Shown here in pieces: positions 42,242 through 51,559 of a stretch of 64,000 bases of DNA. The DNA lies in the NCBI RefSeq assembly GCF_000017625.1, contig NC_009712.1, positions 558,001-622,000 on the forward strand, written 5' to 3'. This stretch comes from Methanoregula boonei 6A8. Lineage in GTDB: Archaea > Halobacteriota > Methanomicrobia > Methanomicrobiales > Methanospirillaceae. Both the position numbers and the translations under genes were made by a program. Position 1 is the first letter of the stretch. Each line of letters starts with the position of its first letter. Below the pieces are notes generated by a model that made no database searches, was not told the origin of the DNA, and saw only the letters and a list, made by a program, of their open reading frames with translations.

Positions 42242-42912
42242 ATCTCGCTCCACCCTGATGGTGGAGAAAGCAGGATCCGGTCGCCCGGGTTGCTCCGGGA
42301 GGCCGATTTCATGGAATTGGAGAGCCACTGGAAGAATTCCCGGAATTTGAGGCCCTGGAGCTTAAGCGGTTGGCGGACCGTGAGCTGCCGGAGCACCGCC
42401 ATATCCGCATTCTGGACCCCGACGGCAAAGAAGGCAAAGGACTTGGAACTTTCTCCCTCCCGGACCGCTGCTGCCGCACGCTGCCACTCATCGGTCGGTG
42501 AACCATCGGTGATCAGGAATATCCAGGGCCGGTAAAAAGAGATGCCGTTTGCCCGGTATTCGTCTTTGCGTTTCCGCACCATGTCGATCCCCTTTGTAAT
42601 CGCCTCCCCAAGCGGCGTGTCTCCTTCGGCTTCAAGGGTGGGGTCAAGGAAGAAGTCCGCAGTGTTGAACTCGGAGATGACCCGGACCGGCCCAAAGGAG
42701 ACGAGCGCTACCTCAACCCGTTTTACGGCAAGCGAGTCTCCCTGGAGTTCCTCGTAAAAGGCTCGCAGGCCGGCATTGAGTTCTGCAATAGGTTTTCCGG
42801 CCATGGAGCCGGAGGTGTCCAGTAACAGGAGGCAGGGACACCGGGGCTCGGGATTTTCAGCAAAGGTAACGGGGCCCAGCGGCTGCTGGTCATACATGGA
42901 GTCGTCACTCAT
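42238..42912 (-). CDS. TerY-like VWA-domain protein
   Basis: A 224-residue von Willebrand A domain. The MIDAS metal site is complete: [21 protein letters not shown] and [11 protein letters not shown]. It ends in [13 protein letters not shown], close to TerY of tellurium-resistance loci. ATG 42912 is first after a TATA-like GATATACAC at 42953-42965 (minus). It heads the triad operon. No terB, terC, terD or terZ gene is nearby. Confidence 0.87.
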   Translation of the reverse strand: MSDDSMYDQQPLGPVTFAENPEPRCPCLLLLDTSGSMAGKPIAELNAGLRAFYEELQGDSLAVKRVEVALVSFGPVRVISEFNTADFFLDPTLEAEGDTPLGEAITKGIDMVRKRKDEYRANGISFYRPWIFLITDGSPTDEWQRAAAAVREGESSKSFAFFAVGVQNADMAVLRQLTVRQPLKLQGLKFREFFQWLSNSMKSASRSNPGDRILLSPPSGWSEI

Positions 42913-43176
42913 CGGGTCTCTCTCCGTACGTACGTAGATTTTCAACGGCAAAGTGTATATCTTTGTTGAGATCCGCCAGTCTTTCCAGGGATTTTGCAGT
43001 CTGAAAACAGGTCGGGAAAAGAATACGTGTTCCCCCTTTTGCCGTGGAGGGATACTTTTTTTCGTTTTTTTCATCGGGATGTGATGTTTGCATTCGATTA
43101 ACATTGAGCAAAATTCTTTGGACTGGAGCAAAAGTTAGCTACGCTTCGGAAGAGGTGTTAAAAAAATGGAGGGTCA

Positions 43177-44736
43177 TTACTGTTTTCGGTACAGGTCAAT
43201 ACCGGCAATAACTCCGCAACCGATAAGGGCTGCAATCAGGTCAAAACCCGGCGATTTAGGGGTCGGTGTTGCCGTGGCAATGGCCTGTTGCTTTGCCAGC
43301 CAGGCATCCACAGAAGAAGTTGTGGATTGTGCAGCGGCAACTGCAAAGGTGGGTGCCGTTGTATACGCGGTTGTGGGGGCCGTTGCCATCGCTGATGAGC
43401 CAACCGTTATGGTCTGGGAAGCGGTATTTGTGCTGCTTCCTTCGGCGTTCGTGGCAGTAAGGGTGGCGGTATAGGTGCCTGATGTCGTATATTCGTGTGA
43501 GGGATTCTGGGCAGTGCCGGTACTTCCGTCCCCAAAGTTCCACACCCAGGATGTGGGCGACCCCGTGGAAGTATCGGTAAACTGGACGGTGAGGGGTGCG
43601 GCACCACTGAGCGATGATGCAGTGAACGCTGCAACAGGTATGGTAGGTCCGACTATGATGTATCCGGTCAGGGTTGTTGCATTTGTGCCAATCGAATTCT
43701 CTTCTGTCAGGGTCACTGAGTACGTCCCATTGGTTACATAGGTATTAGTCGGATTCTGCAGCGTACTGGTATTGCCATCCCCGAAGTTCCAGTCCCATGT
43801 TGCCGGGGAGCCGGTTGACTCATCTGTAAATGTTACTTCCAGCGGAGCCGTCCCGGATGTGGGTGAGGCGATAAAGAGGGGTAGCGGGACGGTAGTTGCT
43901 GTAGCCGCAAAGGTGTATTTGTCCCCGGCTACTGATGAGGATGTGCCACTGGGTGTTGTCACGAGGACATCAACCTGTTCGGCGGTGGAGATGGCCGGCG
44001 TGGTTGCGGTGATTTCTGTATCGCTGACAACGGTAAAACTGGTTACTGCAGTCCCCCCTATGGTTATTCCTGTTGCTCCGGTAAAGCCTGTCCCGGTGAT
44101 GGTTATCGAAGTGCCTGTGGAAAGTGGGCCATAAGTGGGGGAGATGCTTGTCACGGACGGGACGGTCGTTGTGACAGTCCCCGCGCTTACCGTTATCGTG
44201 GTGGTCTGAGTGCTGGTTGCGCTGGGAAGCGTGCCTCCATCCCCGATACTGAGGGTGACCGTGTAGGTTCCTGCAGTCGTGTACGCATATGACGGGTTTT
44301 CATTGGTACTTGAATCGCCATCTCCAAAGTTCCAGTCCCATGTTGTTGGAGAGCCGGTGGATGTATCCTCAAACTGCACGGTGAGTGGCGCAGTACCCGA
44401 AGTGGGAGATGCAGTGAATGAGGCAACCAGCGGGGTTGCCGTAGTTGTCGTTGCTACTGTAGTAGCCGTGGTAGTTACTGCAGTAGTGGCAGTCGTAGTC
44501 GGAGTAGCCGTAGCCGTGGTAGTTACTGCAGTAGTGGCGGTTGTAGTCGGAGTAGCCGTAGCCGTGGTAGTTACTATAGTCGTGGCAGTCGTAGTTGGAG
44601 TAGCCGTAGCCGTGGTAGTGACGGCTGTAGTTGTAGTAGTAGCGGTAGTGTTGTTATCCGCACCGACTGGTATAACAACGCAGGCAAGACAAACCAATAC
44701 CACAAATCCCGTGAGGAAAATGAAACGGGTATTCAC
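43177..44736 (-). CDS. PKD/IPT-repeat surface protein with Thr-rich stalk and PGF-type C-terminus
   Basis: A 519-residue cell-surface protein with a GTG start and a signal peptide (FIFLTGFVVLVCLACVVIPVGA). Then come a Thr/Ala stalk of 16-residue repeats, one PKD domain (WDWNFGDGDSSTNENP), an IPT/TIG domain (SISPTYGPLSTGTSITITG) and two further PKD domains (WDWNFGDGNTSTLQNP and WVWNFGDGSTGTAQNP). It ends with SPGFDLIAALIGCGVIAGI and YRKQ, which resembles the PGF-CTERM signal processed by archaeosortase. Probably exported, glycosylated and lipid-anchored. Confidence 0.88.
   Translation of the reverse strand: MNTRFIFLTGFVVLVCLACVVIPVGADNNTTATTTTTAVTTTATATPTTTATTIVTTTATATPTTTATTAVTTTATATPTTTATTAVTTTATTVATTTTATPLVASFTASPTSGTAPLTVQFEDTSTGSPTTWDWNFGDGDSSTNENPSYAYTTAGTYTVTLSIGDGGTLPSATSTQTTTITVSAGTVTTTVPSVTSISPTYGPLSTGTSITITGTGFTGATGITIGGTAVTSFTVVSDTEITATTPAISTAEQVDVLVTTPSGTSSSVAGDKYTFAATATTVPLPLFIASPTSGTAPLEVTFTDESTGSPATWDWNFGDGNTSTLQNPTNTYVTNGTYSVTLTEENSIGTNATTLTGYIIVGPTIPVAAFTASSLSGAAPLTVQFTDTSTGSPTSWVWNFGDGSTGTAQNPSHEYTTSGTYTATLTATNAEGSSTNTASQTITVGSSAMATAPTTAYTTAPTFAVAAAQSTTSSVDAWLAKQQAIATATPTPKSPGFDLIAALIGCGVIAGIDLYRKQ
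44465..44620 (-). repeat. 48-bp tandem repeat encoding the Thr stalk
   Basis: Three and a part copies of a 48-bp unit encoding VTTTATATPTTTATTA. The copies are nearly identical at DNA level, so copy number could change by slippage. Confidence 0.75.
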
Positions 44737-45298
44737 CGGCCATCACCGGGAATTTCATCAAGTATCCAGTGCTCTGTGATCAGGCCAAACATGCTACATA
44801 ATCCTGTGCGCGATGTCACGTCCCCGATAAATTTCCCCACGCCGGGTTGTAGTGGTACCCTCAGTGAGATTATTGGTGACTCCTCGCGTCTTTTTGTAAA
44901 TTATAATTAACATTTTGTACTATAAACATTCTGCTTTTTCGGCATCAACTGCGTCCAGCCGAGTCAGAGCATTTCCGGTGCCCCACATAACAGCTCTGGA
45001 TTTATTTTCCCGGATTGGGCTGCATTTTTTGATTTATATTTGTATAATGAATATTATGCCAATCCGGCAAATTGATCATCCTTTTATACCCCTTTGCTTC
45101 CAGTGGAGATCGAATAGATATGTCCCCGTTTTACGCATAATGCCCGGATCCGCCTTTGTTTAAATAGTGTTTATATGCGGGCTGTGTCAGGATGCACAAC
45201 GCCCGGGAAAGGTACGAAACATGCCCGCTTATTGCTGGTTGAGGGATCCCTCCCCCAACCCTATGTCCCGACCCAAAGATTAACAAAAATCCCCACGC
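44737..45298. other. 562-bp AT-rich intergenic region
   Basis: No gene that I can support; an open frame on the minus strand from 46024 is antisense to the downstream gene. The region has several TATA-like elements, including GTTTATATGC at 45168-45177. This one could start a transcript near 45200, leaving a leader of about 100 nt before the hydrolase gene. Confidence 0.45.
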
Positions 45299-46162
45299 AT
45301 GTTTCACGTGAGTACCGCAGAAATGAAATATCCGTTTCTCATATCGATTCCGCATGGTGGAACCGAGATCCCAAAAGAGGTTGCAGGCAGGTTTGCTCTT
45401 ACGGACCAGGAACTCCTGTGGTACTGTGACCCTGAGACCCGGATTCTCTTTGATTTTGGAAGATCCGTGGAATGTACGATCGATACTCCCGTGTCCCGTA
45501 TGGTGGTAGATCTCAACCGTCCGCCGCTGCCCCTTCCCCCCAAGGACCCGGATGGGATTATCAAGGTCCGGACAATCGACGGCAAACAGGTGTACCTGCC
45601 CGGCCAGATCCCGGATCTGAACCTTATCCACCAAATGATGCTCAAATGGTATTTCCCGTATCACCAGCGCATTGATGAGCTTATTGACCGTCATCCTGTA
45701 CGCATTTCGTTTGACTGCCATTCGATGCTGCCGTACGGCTCTGCCGAACAGGCTGATGCGGGCAGGGACCGGCCGTTGATCTGCCTGGGAAATTATGGCG
45801 ACGGGCAGGGCCGGGCGCGACCCGGGGGCATCACTACGTGTCCTGCGGCCTGGATTCGCAGTCTTGCCGATGAGTTTGAGCGGGAGTTTCCCGGCCCGGG
45901 AAATGTTGCAATCAACACGCCCTTCTCCGGAGGATTTATTTCCAACGCTCATTACTGGAGAAAGGGTATCCCCTGGATCCAGATAGAGGTTAACCGGGCC
46001 TTGTATGAATCTGAGAGTATTCACTCCTCCCGGTTATCGGTGACGAAATCACAGATTCCTGAGTTACAGGACCGGATCCGGGAGATCCTGGCCCGGTTCT
46101 GGGAGGGGATTTCTGACAGTGACCTTGCAGAAAAGAACCGCCGAACCGGGGATTTTCCGTAA
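45299..46162 (+). CDS. N-formylglutamate amidohydrolase family protein
   Basis: A 287-residue member of the FGase family. It has LISIPHGGTEIPKEV near the start, SRMVVDLNRPPLP, FDCHSMLPYGSAEQ and a C-terminal INTPFSGGFIS with WIQIEVNRALY. These hold the His/Glu metal site. The bacterial enzyme hydrolyses N-formylglutamate in histidine breakdown; in a methanogen another formyl- or acyl-amide is equally likely. ATG 45299 is used; ATG 45323 is an alternative nearer the conserved region. Confidence 0.83.
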   Translation: MFHVSTAEMKYPFLISIPHGGTEIPKEVAGRFALTDQELLWYCDPETRILFDFGRSVECTIDTPVSRMVVDLNRPPLPLPPKDPDGIIKVRTIDGKQVYLPGQIPDLNLIHQMMLKWYFPYHQRIDELIDRHPVRISFDCHSMLPYGSAEQADAGRDRPLICLGNYGDGQGRARPGGITTCPAAWIRSLADEFEREFPGPGNVAINTPFSGGFISNAHYWRKGIPWIQIEVNRALYESESIHSSRLSVTKSQIPELQDRIREILARFWEGISDSDLAEKNRRTGDFP

Positions 46163-46378
46163 TATGGTGATGGAGATCTCTTCAGGATCTGCACTATTAT
46201 GTCTCATTTGCCGGGCCGGCAGGAGATATCGTTCTCTGACGGGGAGCAATTACTACGGGAAAAACATCTGCCTTTTTTATACATCCGGGTATTATCCATT
46301 GGCCATTTACCAAACAACCTGAAAATCCCGGGATCACAGGATATACAATTAAATGGGATCAGATGAGAACAATCGATA

Positions 46379-49039
46379 ATGATTTCCCTGCTCTATGTCG
46401 ATGACGAGCCGGCACTTCTGGATTTGTGCCGGTTGTTTCTGGAGCAGGAAGGAGACATTTCAGTCAGTACCGCCGGATCGGTAGAGGAAGCACTCGCCCG
46501 CATTGCCGCCGGTACTTTTGATGCCATCATCTCCGATTACCAGATGCCGGAGATTGATGGTATCACGTTTCTTCGTACCATTCGTCGGCAGTACCCGGAT
46601 ATGCCGTTTATCCTTTTTACCGGCCGGGGCCGGGAAGAAGTTGTCATCGAGGCAATTAACAGCGGGGTGGACTCGTATGTCCAGAAAGGCGGCGATTCAC
46701 GGGCACAGTTCAAGGAGCTTTCCCACCTCATCCGGCAGATCGTGCGGAGGCGTAAGGCTGAATCCGGACTGCGACAGATGAAGTTTTCCGTTGACCACGC
46801 TTCGGAAGGCATCATCTGGCTGAGGGGGAGTGGCGAGATTGCCTATTTCAATGAGGCCATCTGCGCCATGCTTGGGTATACGCCACGAGAATTTTCCGGG
46901 CTCTCGGTTGTAGACATCAGGCCGGGATTGTCCCGGCAATCCTTATCTTCTGCATGGGATCGTATTCTCTCCCGGAAGTGTGCTTCTATCGAAGAGATGC
47001 TCCTTAAAAAGGATGGCTCCACCCTGCCGGTGGAACTTGTGCTCAGCTATAATGAGCAGGGTCCGGATCCGCTGATTTTTGTATTTGTACGGGATATCAG
47101 CGAACGCCGGCGTTCTGAGGAGAGCCTCAAGAAAGCCGTTTGCCAGTTGATCCAGATGGAAGATGACCTGCACCGGCAATTCGAAGATCTCAAAAAGAGC
47201 GATCATGCAATGCGGGAGATTGGCCAGAGGTACCAGATGCTCTCTGCCGTGTCCAAAGACTGGATCTGGGAGATCGATACAGATTGTCGCATAACCTATT
47301 CGGGTCCTCAGGTACAGGCTCTCCTTGGATTTGATCCTGCAGCTCTTGCCGGAAAGTGTTTTTCTGATCTTCTGGTACCAGCGTGTGCCCTGTGGGCCTC
47401 ATCAGAGCTGTCCGGTCTTATGGCAAAAAAAGAGGTGTTCCACTCGCTCATCGTACGTGCGTTGCACCGTGAAGGTCGGGAGGTCCTGCTTGCCCTCACC
47501 GGGATACCCCTGCATTCTGCGGAGGGAACGTTTTGTGGGTTTTACGGTATCGCGCGGGACGTCTCGGAGGAAAAAACCCCGGATATCCTTCTGCCGTCCA
47601 GAACCCTGCTGGAACAAGCCGGCGATGCTATCTTTGTAACCGATGTACAGACGGGTGTAATCATTGATGCAAACCGGAATGCGCTCAACTTGGTGAATCG
47701 GACGCTCCCGGAAGTCTGTGCACTGCAGGAGTCCGCACTGTATTCTTCCCCAAGGAGCGGGCAAACGGACGAGCCCCTGCGGCTCCGCGACAATGACGAG
47801 CAGGGCACAAGCGAAGAAGTGCTCGTGGACAAGGAGGGTAACCCGATCCCGGTTATTGTCAGTACCCGGGTACTACAGGTAGGCGACCGCCGGATCCGTA
47901 TCGGGATTTATCATGATATATCGGACCTGCGGTCAATAGAATCAGCTCTTCGCGAGAAAGCCGGCGAGCTTGACCGGTTCTTTGCTTCGGGTCCCGACAT
48001 GTTCTGCATTCTCAATACCGATGGCCGGATTGTCCGACTTAACCCGGCGGGTGAAGCCCTTCTTGGCTGTACTACCGGTCCGGGAGCAGAGCACTCCCTG
48101 CCGGAGCTCCTGCATCCTGATGATCGCGCTGACCTGCACTATCTCCTTATGCATATGGGCTCCGGGGGTAAGGCAAGCACCTTTGTCAACCGGGTGGTTC
48201 AGCCGGATGGCTCGTCCCGCTGGCTTGAATGGCGGGCATTCCTGTCTGAAAAAAACCAGATTTATGCCATCGCCCGGGACTTCACCGGGCAGAAACGTGC
48301 TGAGCAGGCACTTGCCCTTGCCAACCGGAAACTCAGCCTGCTTACCGATCTTACCCGCCACGATATCCGGAACAAACTGGCTGTGCTCACCGGGTACCTC
48401 GACCTTTTCCGGAGCTGCCCGGCAGAACCGTACTTCTCCCTGTATACAGAAAAGATCAACGAGACGGTTGCTGCCATCACCGCCCAGCTGGAATTCATCA
48501 GGATCTACCAGAAACTCGGATCCGCAGAACCGGCATGGTTCAACGTGAATCAGGTATTTTCCGGAGCCTGCCGGCAGCGGGAAATACCTGCTGTTATCGT
48601 TTCTTCATCTCCGGATAGCTGGGAGATCTTTGCCGACCCGCTTATCGACCGGGTCTTTTCGACCCTTGTGGACAATGCGTTCCGCTATGGTGCAACCCTT
48701 ACAAAAATCCAGCGCAGTGCACATGAATCCCCTGAGGGACTGGTTGTCGTTATCGAGGATAACGGGATAGGGATTGCCCAGGAAAAGAAAGAACAGATAT
48801 TCGAAAAAGAGGCCGGGAAAGCCTGCGGCCAGACCCACAGCCTGTTCCTTGCCCGCGAGATCCTTTCGATCACGGGGATTACCCTGCGTGAGACCGGCAG
48901 GGCGGGTAAGGGTGCACGTTTTGAGATGCAGGTGCCAAAAGGAATGTACCGGCTGCGCGAACCGGAGCCGGATCAAAAAGATATGCCGGTTTTTGCCCCA
49001 GACTTTATCACTCCCCCGCGACATAACCACACATTATGA
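46379..49039 (+). CDS. Hybrid sensor histidine kinase: receiver, PAS domains, kinase
   Basis: An 886-residue protein. Residues 1-120 are a receiver domain (VDDEP, phospho-acceptor Asp53 in SDYQMPEIDG). Four PAS-like domains follow (about 135-255, 285-405, 410-530 and 535-650), most ending in RDIS/RDVS/HDIS/RDFT linkers. The transmitter begins at about residue 660 with LTRHDIRNKLAVLTGY (phospho-His), and the ATPase domain has DNAFRYG and DNGIGIA. There is no membrane segment, so it is a cytoplasmic sensor. It overlaps the next gene by ATGA. Confidence 0.92.
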   Translation: MISLLYVDDEPALLDLCRLFLEQEGDISVSTAGSVEEALARIAAGTFDAIISDYQMPEIDGITFLRTIRRQYPDMPFILFTGRGREEVVIEAINSGVDSYVQKGGDSRAQFKELSHLIRQIVRRRKAESGLRQMKFSVDHASEGIIWLRGSGEIAYFNEAICAMLGYTPREFSGLSVVDIRPGLSRQSLSSAWDRILSRKCASIEEMLLKKDGSTLPVELVLSYNEQGPDPLIFVFVRDISERRRSEESLKKAVCQLIQMEDDLHRQFEDLKKSDHAMREIGQRYQMLSAVSKDWIWEIDTDCRITYSGPQVQALLGFDPAALAGKCFSDLLVPACALWASSELSGLMAKKEVFHSLIVRALHREGREVLLALTGIPLHSAEGTFCGFYGIARDVSEEKTPDILLPSRTLLEQAGDAIFVTDVQTGVIIDANRNALNLVNRTLPEVCALQESALYSSPRSGQTDEPLRLRDNDEQGTSEEVLVDKEGNPIPVIVSTRVLQVGDRRIRIGIYHDISDLRSIESALREKAGELDRFFASGPDMFCILNTDGRIVRLNPAGEALLGCTTGPGAEHSLPELLHPDDRADLHYLLMHMGSGGKASTFVNRVVQPDGSSRWLEWRAFLSEKNQIYAIARDFTGQKRAEQALALANRKLSLLTDLTRHDIRNKLAVLTGYLDLFRSCPAEPYFSLYTEKINETVAAITAQLEFIRIYQKLGSAEPAWFNVNQVFSGACRQREIPAVIVSSSPDSWEIFADPLIDRVFSTLVDNAFRYGATLTKIQRSAHESPEGLVVVIEDNGIGIAQEKKEQIFEKEAGKACGQTHSLFLAREILSITGITLRETGRAGKGARFEMQVPKGMYRLREPEPDQKDMPVFAPDFITPPRHNHTL

Positions 49040-49929
49040 TCCGTGAAACGCCACAGGATTTCCTGGATGTCCTCAAATCCTACATCCCCGATCCCAACAG
49101 GCCGGTTGGCGTGGCCCGGCAGGAATTCTCGGAATTTCTTCTTGAGTTTCAGACCGATGAACGCCCGGCAGTCGAGCAGGTTGCGATCCGGGACGATTTA
49201 CGGGGTGTATGGTGTTCGGTTCCCGAAGGAGTCCCGGATCAGACCCTCCTCTTCTTTCATGGGGGTTTTTTCTCGGCAGGGTCCACTGCGGATCACTTGG
49301 GGTTTTGTGCGGAACTTGCCCGGGCCTCAAAATCCCGGGTTTTTTCTGTAGATTACCGGCTGGCACCTGAGCATCCCTTCCCTGCAGCGGCAAAGGATGC
49401 ACTCGATGCGTACCGCTATCTGGCGAGCCACGGCTGCCCCCCCCATCGTATCATCCCGGTGGGGATATCCTCCGGTGGCACTCTGGTGCTTAATCTGCTG
49501 CTGTTGCTGCGCGAGCAGCACCTGCAGATGCCGCCGGCAGCCGCCTGCTTGTCGCCCTTTGTCGACTTTTCCTTAGACAAAGACCCCTCGGCAGCTGACA
49601 ATGCAGGAGACTGGCTTACGATTGCGCGCCTTGCTGCGATCCGGGCCCAGTATCTGGTGGGAACCGATCCCGGCGATCCCCGGGCATCTCCGGTCCATGC
49701 GAACCTGTCCGGGTTCCCCCGGCTCTATATCCAGGCAGGCTCCGGAGAACTCATTTTTGATGATATCTCTGCGTTTGCAAAGAATGCAAAATGGGCAGGG
49801 ATCCAGGTAAGGTTTGAGATCTGGGAAGGCATGTTCCATCTCTGGCAGCTCTTCGGTATGCAGGTTCCCGAGGCGCGCGATGCGGTCGGTCGTACCGGGA
49901 ACTTTGTAAAGGAGACGTTCGGGCGATAA
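49036..49929 (+). CDS. Alpha/beta-hydrolase of the HSL/acetyl-esterase type
   Basis: A 297-residue esterase with the HSL-family oxyanion motif FFHGGFFSAGS and YRLAPEHPFPAAAKD. The nucleophile Ser is in VGISSGGTLVLN, and acid and base are near GSGELIFDD and GMFHLWQLF. It starts inside the stop of the sensor kinase gene, so translation is coupled. Its substrate could be a lipid ester. The coupling suggests, but does not prove, a signalling link. Confidence 0.87.
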   Translation: MIRETPQDFLDVLKSYIPDPNRPVGVARQEFSEFLLEFQTDERPAVEQVAIRDDLRGVWCSVPEGVPDQTLLFFHGGFFSAGSTADHLGFCAELARASKSRVFSVDYRLAPEHPFPAAAKDALDAYRYLASHGCPPHRIIPVGISSGGTLVLNLLLLLREQHLQMPPAAACLSPFVDFSLDKDPSAADNAGDWLTIARLAAIRAQYLVGTDPGDPRASPVHANLSGFPRLYIQAGSGELIFDDISAFAKNAKWAGIQVRFEIWEGMFHLWQLFGMQVPEARDAVGRTGNFVKETFGR

Positions 49930-49963
49930 AGAGTACTTTTGGCTGGGGAACCCCAAAAATCCG

Positions 49964-50500
49964 TTTTTTTAAAATCCTCAGCAGCCGGGTCACACTCTTT
50001 CCGAAATCTTCAGTTTGTGACACGCTCATTTTTTCAAATCTTCAGCTGCTGATTGACAGATTTTCTAAAATCTTCCGTTCGTGACCCTTTCTTTTTTACA
50101 AATCCCCAGCAGCTGAGTAGAACATTTTCTAAAATCTTCAGCTCCCAATGCGCTTTTTTTTGAAAATGTTTTGCTCCTTCTTCGCTCTTTTTTCTGCAAA
50201 TGTTTGGGTCGCTATCACCCTCCGTCAGAAAATGTGATGATTATTTGTGGGTTGGCAGAGTTTGGTGCAGAATCGTATCGATCTTTTTTAAAAATCTTCA
50301 GTAACTGGATAGCCGATTTTCCGGAATCCTCAGCTCGCGCCCCGCTCATTTTTTGAAATCCTCAGCAGCTGAGCCACACATTTTTTAAAATCTTCAGCTC
50401 GTGTCCAACTCTTTTTTACAAATGCTTAGCCGCTGAGTGGTAGATTTTCCGGCATCATCAGCTTGCGCCCCGAACGTTTTTTAAATTTTTTTTGCTGATT
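49964..50500. repeat. Degenerate tandem repeat of about 31-33 bp
   Basis: About fourteen units of the form T(4-7)-NN-AAATC-NTCAGC then a variable half. Two unit types alternate: one continuing AGCTGAG-N-ACACAT and one continuing TCGTG-N-CC-GCTCAT, giving a higher-order period near 64 bp. Units from 49964 to 50155 and 50285 to 50500 are clear; 50155-50285 is more diverged. There are no constant repeats with unique spacers, so it is not a CRISPR array. The whole gap 49930-50628 has no gene. Confidence 0.8.
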
Positions 50501-50628
50501 CCAGCGCGCCTGGTAGTTCCGGGTGGGAATTCTGTTTTACCCTTTTTGCTTTTCTCGTCGATCCCGCCTAAAATGCGGGAACGGAGCAAAAAAAAACATT
50601 CATGCCGTAGGATGGCACATAGTGGAAT

Positions 50629-51483
50629 ATGATAGATAGGATTATTCGTAGTTTCGAACTCGTCAAGGCGAGCTGGCGGATCCTGATGGAGGATAAAAAA
50701 CTCCTTGCGTTCCCCATCCTTTCCGGCCTTGTCACCCTCCTTGTCATTGCAACATTTGTCATACCGCTGATCCTCTCGAACAGCGCTTATTCACTTTCGA
50801 CAAACAGCGTTGCCGGTATCGTGCTGCTGTTCCTCTTCTATGTGGTCAGCTACTTTGTCGTGATTTTCTTTAACGTCGGCCTTATCAGCTGCGTCCAGGC
50901 AAAGCTGAACGGGAAAGACATGTCCGTAGGGGAAGGACTCTCTGCGGCAGGACGCCACCTTGGAGCCATCCTTGCATGGGCAATCGTTGCAGCAACGGTC
51001 GGCCTTATCCTGCGCATGATCGAAGACCGGGCGGGATTCCTTGGCCAGATCGCCGCTGCGGTTGTCGGTGGTGTCTGGAGCCTGGTGACCCTCTTTGTGG
51101 TGCCGGTGCTCGCATTCGAGGACAAGGGAGTGTTTGCCGCGATGAAGGAATCATTAGAACTCTTCAAGAAGACCTGGGGAGAGAGCGTTGTCGGGACGAT
51201 CTCGATCACGCTCGTCTTTGCCGCAGTCGGTTTTGTCGGGGTTCTCCTCTTCCTTGCGACTCTCTTTATAGGTAATCCGACACTCATTATCGCAGCACTT
51301 GTTCTCCTCCTTGTCCTGATCGTGGTCCTTGCCATCTTGGCCTCTGCCATGCAGGGAATTTTCACCGTTGCCCTGTACACGTATGCAAAGACCGGTTCAG
51401 CCCCGGGTGTTTTCCCGCCAGGCTCGGTCGAAGGTGCCTTTGCTCCCTCAGCCCAGCAGCAGTTTGGCCCGGGTAACATCTGA
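50629..51483 (+). CDS. DUF6159-type membrane protein
   Basis: A 284-residue protein with six predicted membrane helices. It begins MIDRIIRSFELVKASWRIL with EDKKLLAFPILS, the characteristic DUF6159 start. A soluble loop between helices 2 and 3 has AKLNGKDMSVGEGLSAAGRHL. It ends in a Gly/Pro/Gln-rich tail. The function of this family is unknown. It follows the tandem repeat region. Confidence 0.8.
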   Translation: MIDRIIRSFELVKASWRILMEDKKLLAFPILSGLVTLLVIATFVIPLILSNSAYSLSTNSVAGIVLLFLFYVVSYFVVIFFNVGLISCVQAKLNGKDMSVGEGLSAAGRHLGAILAWAIVAATVGLILRMIEDRAGFLGQIAAAVVGGVWSLVTLFVVPVLAFEDKGVFAAMKESLELFKKTWGESVVGTISITLVFAAVGFVGVLLFLATLFIGNPTLIIAALVLLLVLIVVLAILASAMQGIFTVALYTYAKTGSAPGVFPPGSVEGAFAPSAQQQFGPGNI

Positions 51484-51559
51484 ATATCCTTTTTTCGTTT
51501 TTACTACCTGTGTCAGGGATTAACAGGAAGAATGTTTCACCGGATTCCCGGGACCATCA

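Noticed and set aside
42913-43131. Upstream extension of the TerY-like VWA frame
   Set aside because: A TATA-like element at 42953-42965 lies inside it and the VWA family starts near 42912.
45131-46024. Minus-strand frame of 297 codons
   Set aside because: The plus strand encodes an N-formylglutamate amidohydrolase with clear motifs over the same bases.
49964-50500. Possible CRISPR array
   Set aside because: The units vary throughout, with no constant repeat and no unique spacers; no cas genes are nearby.
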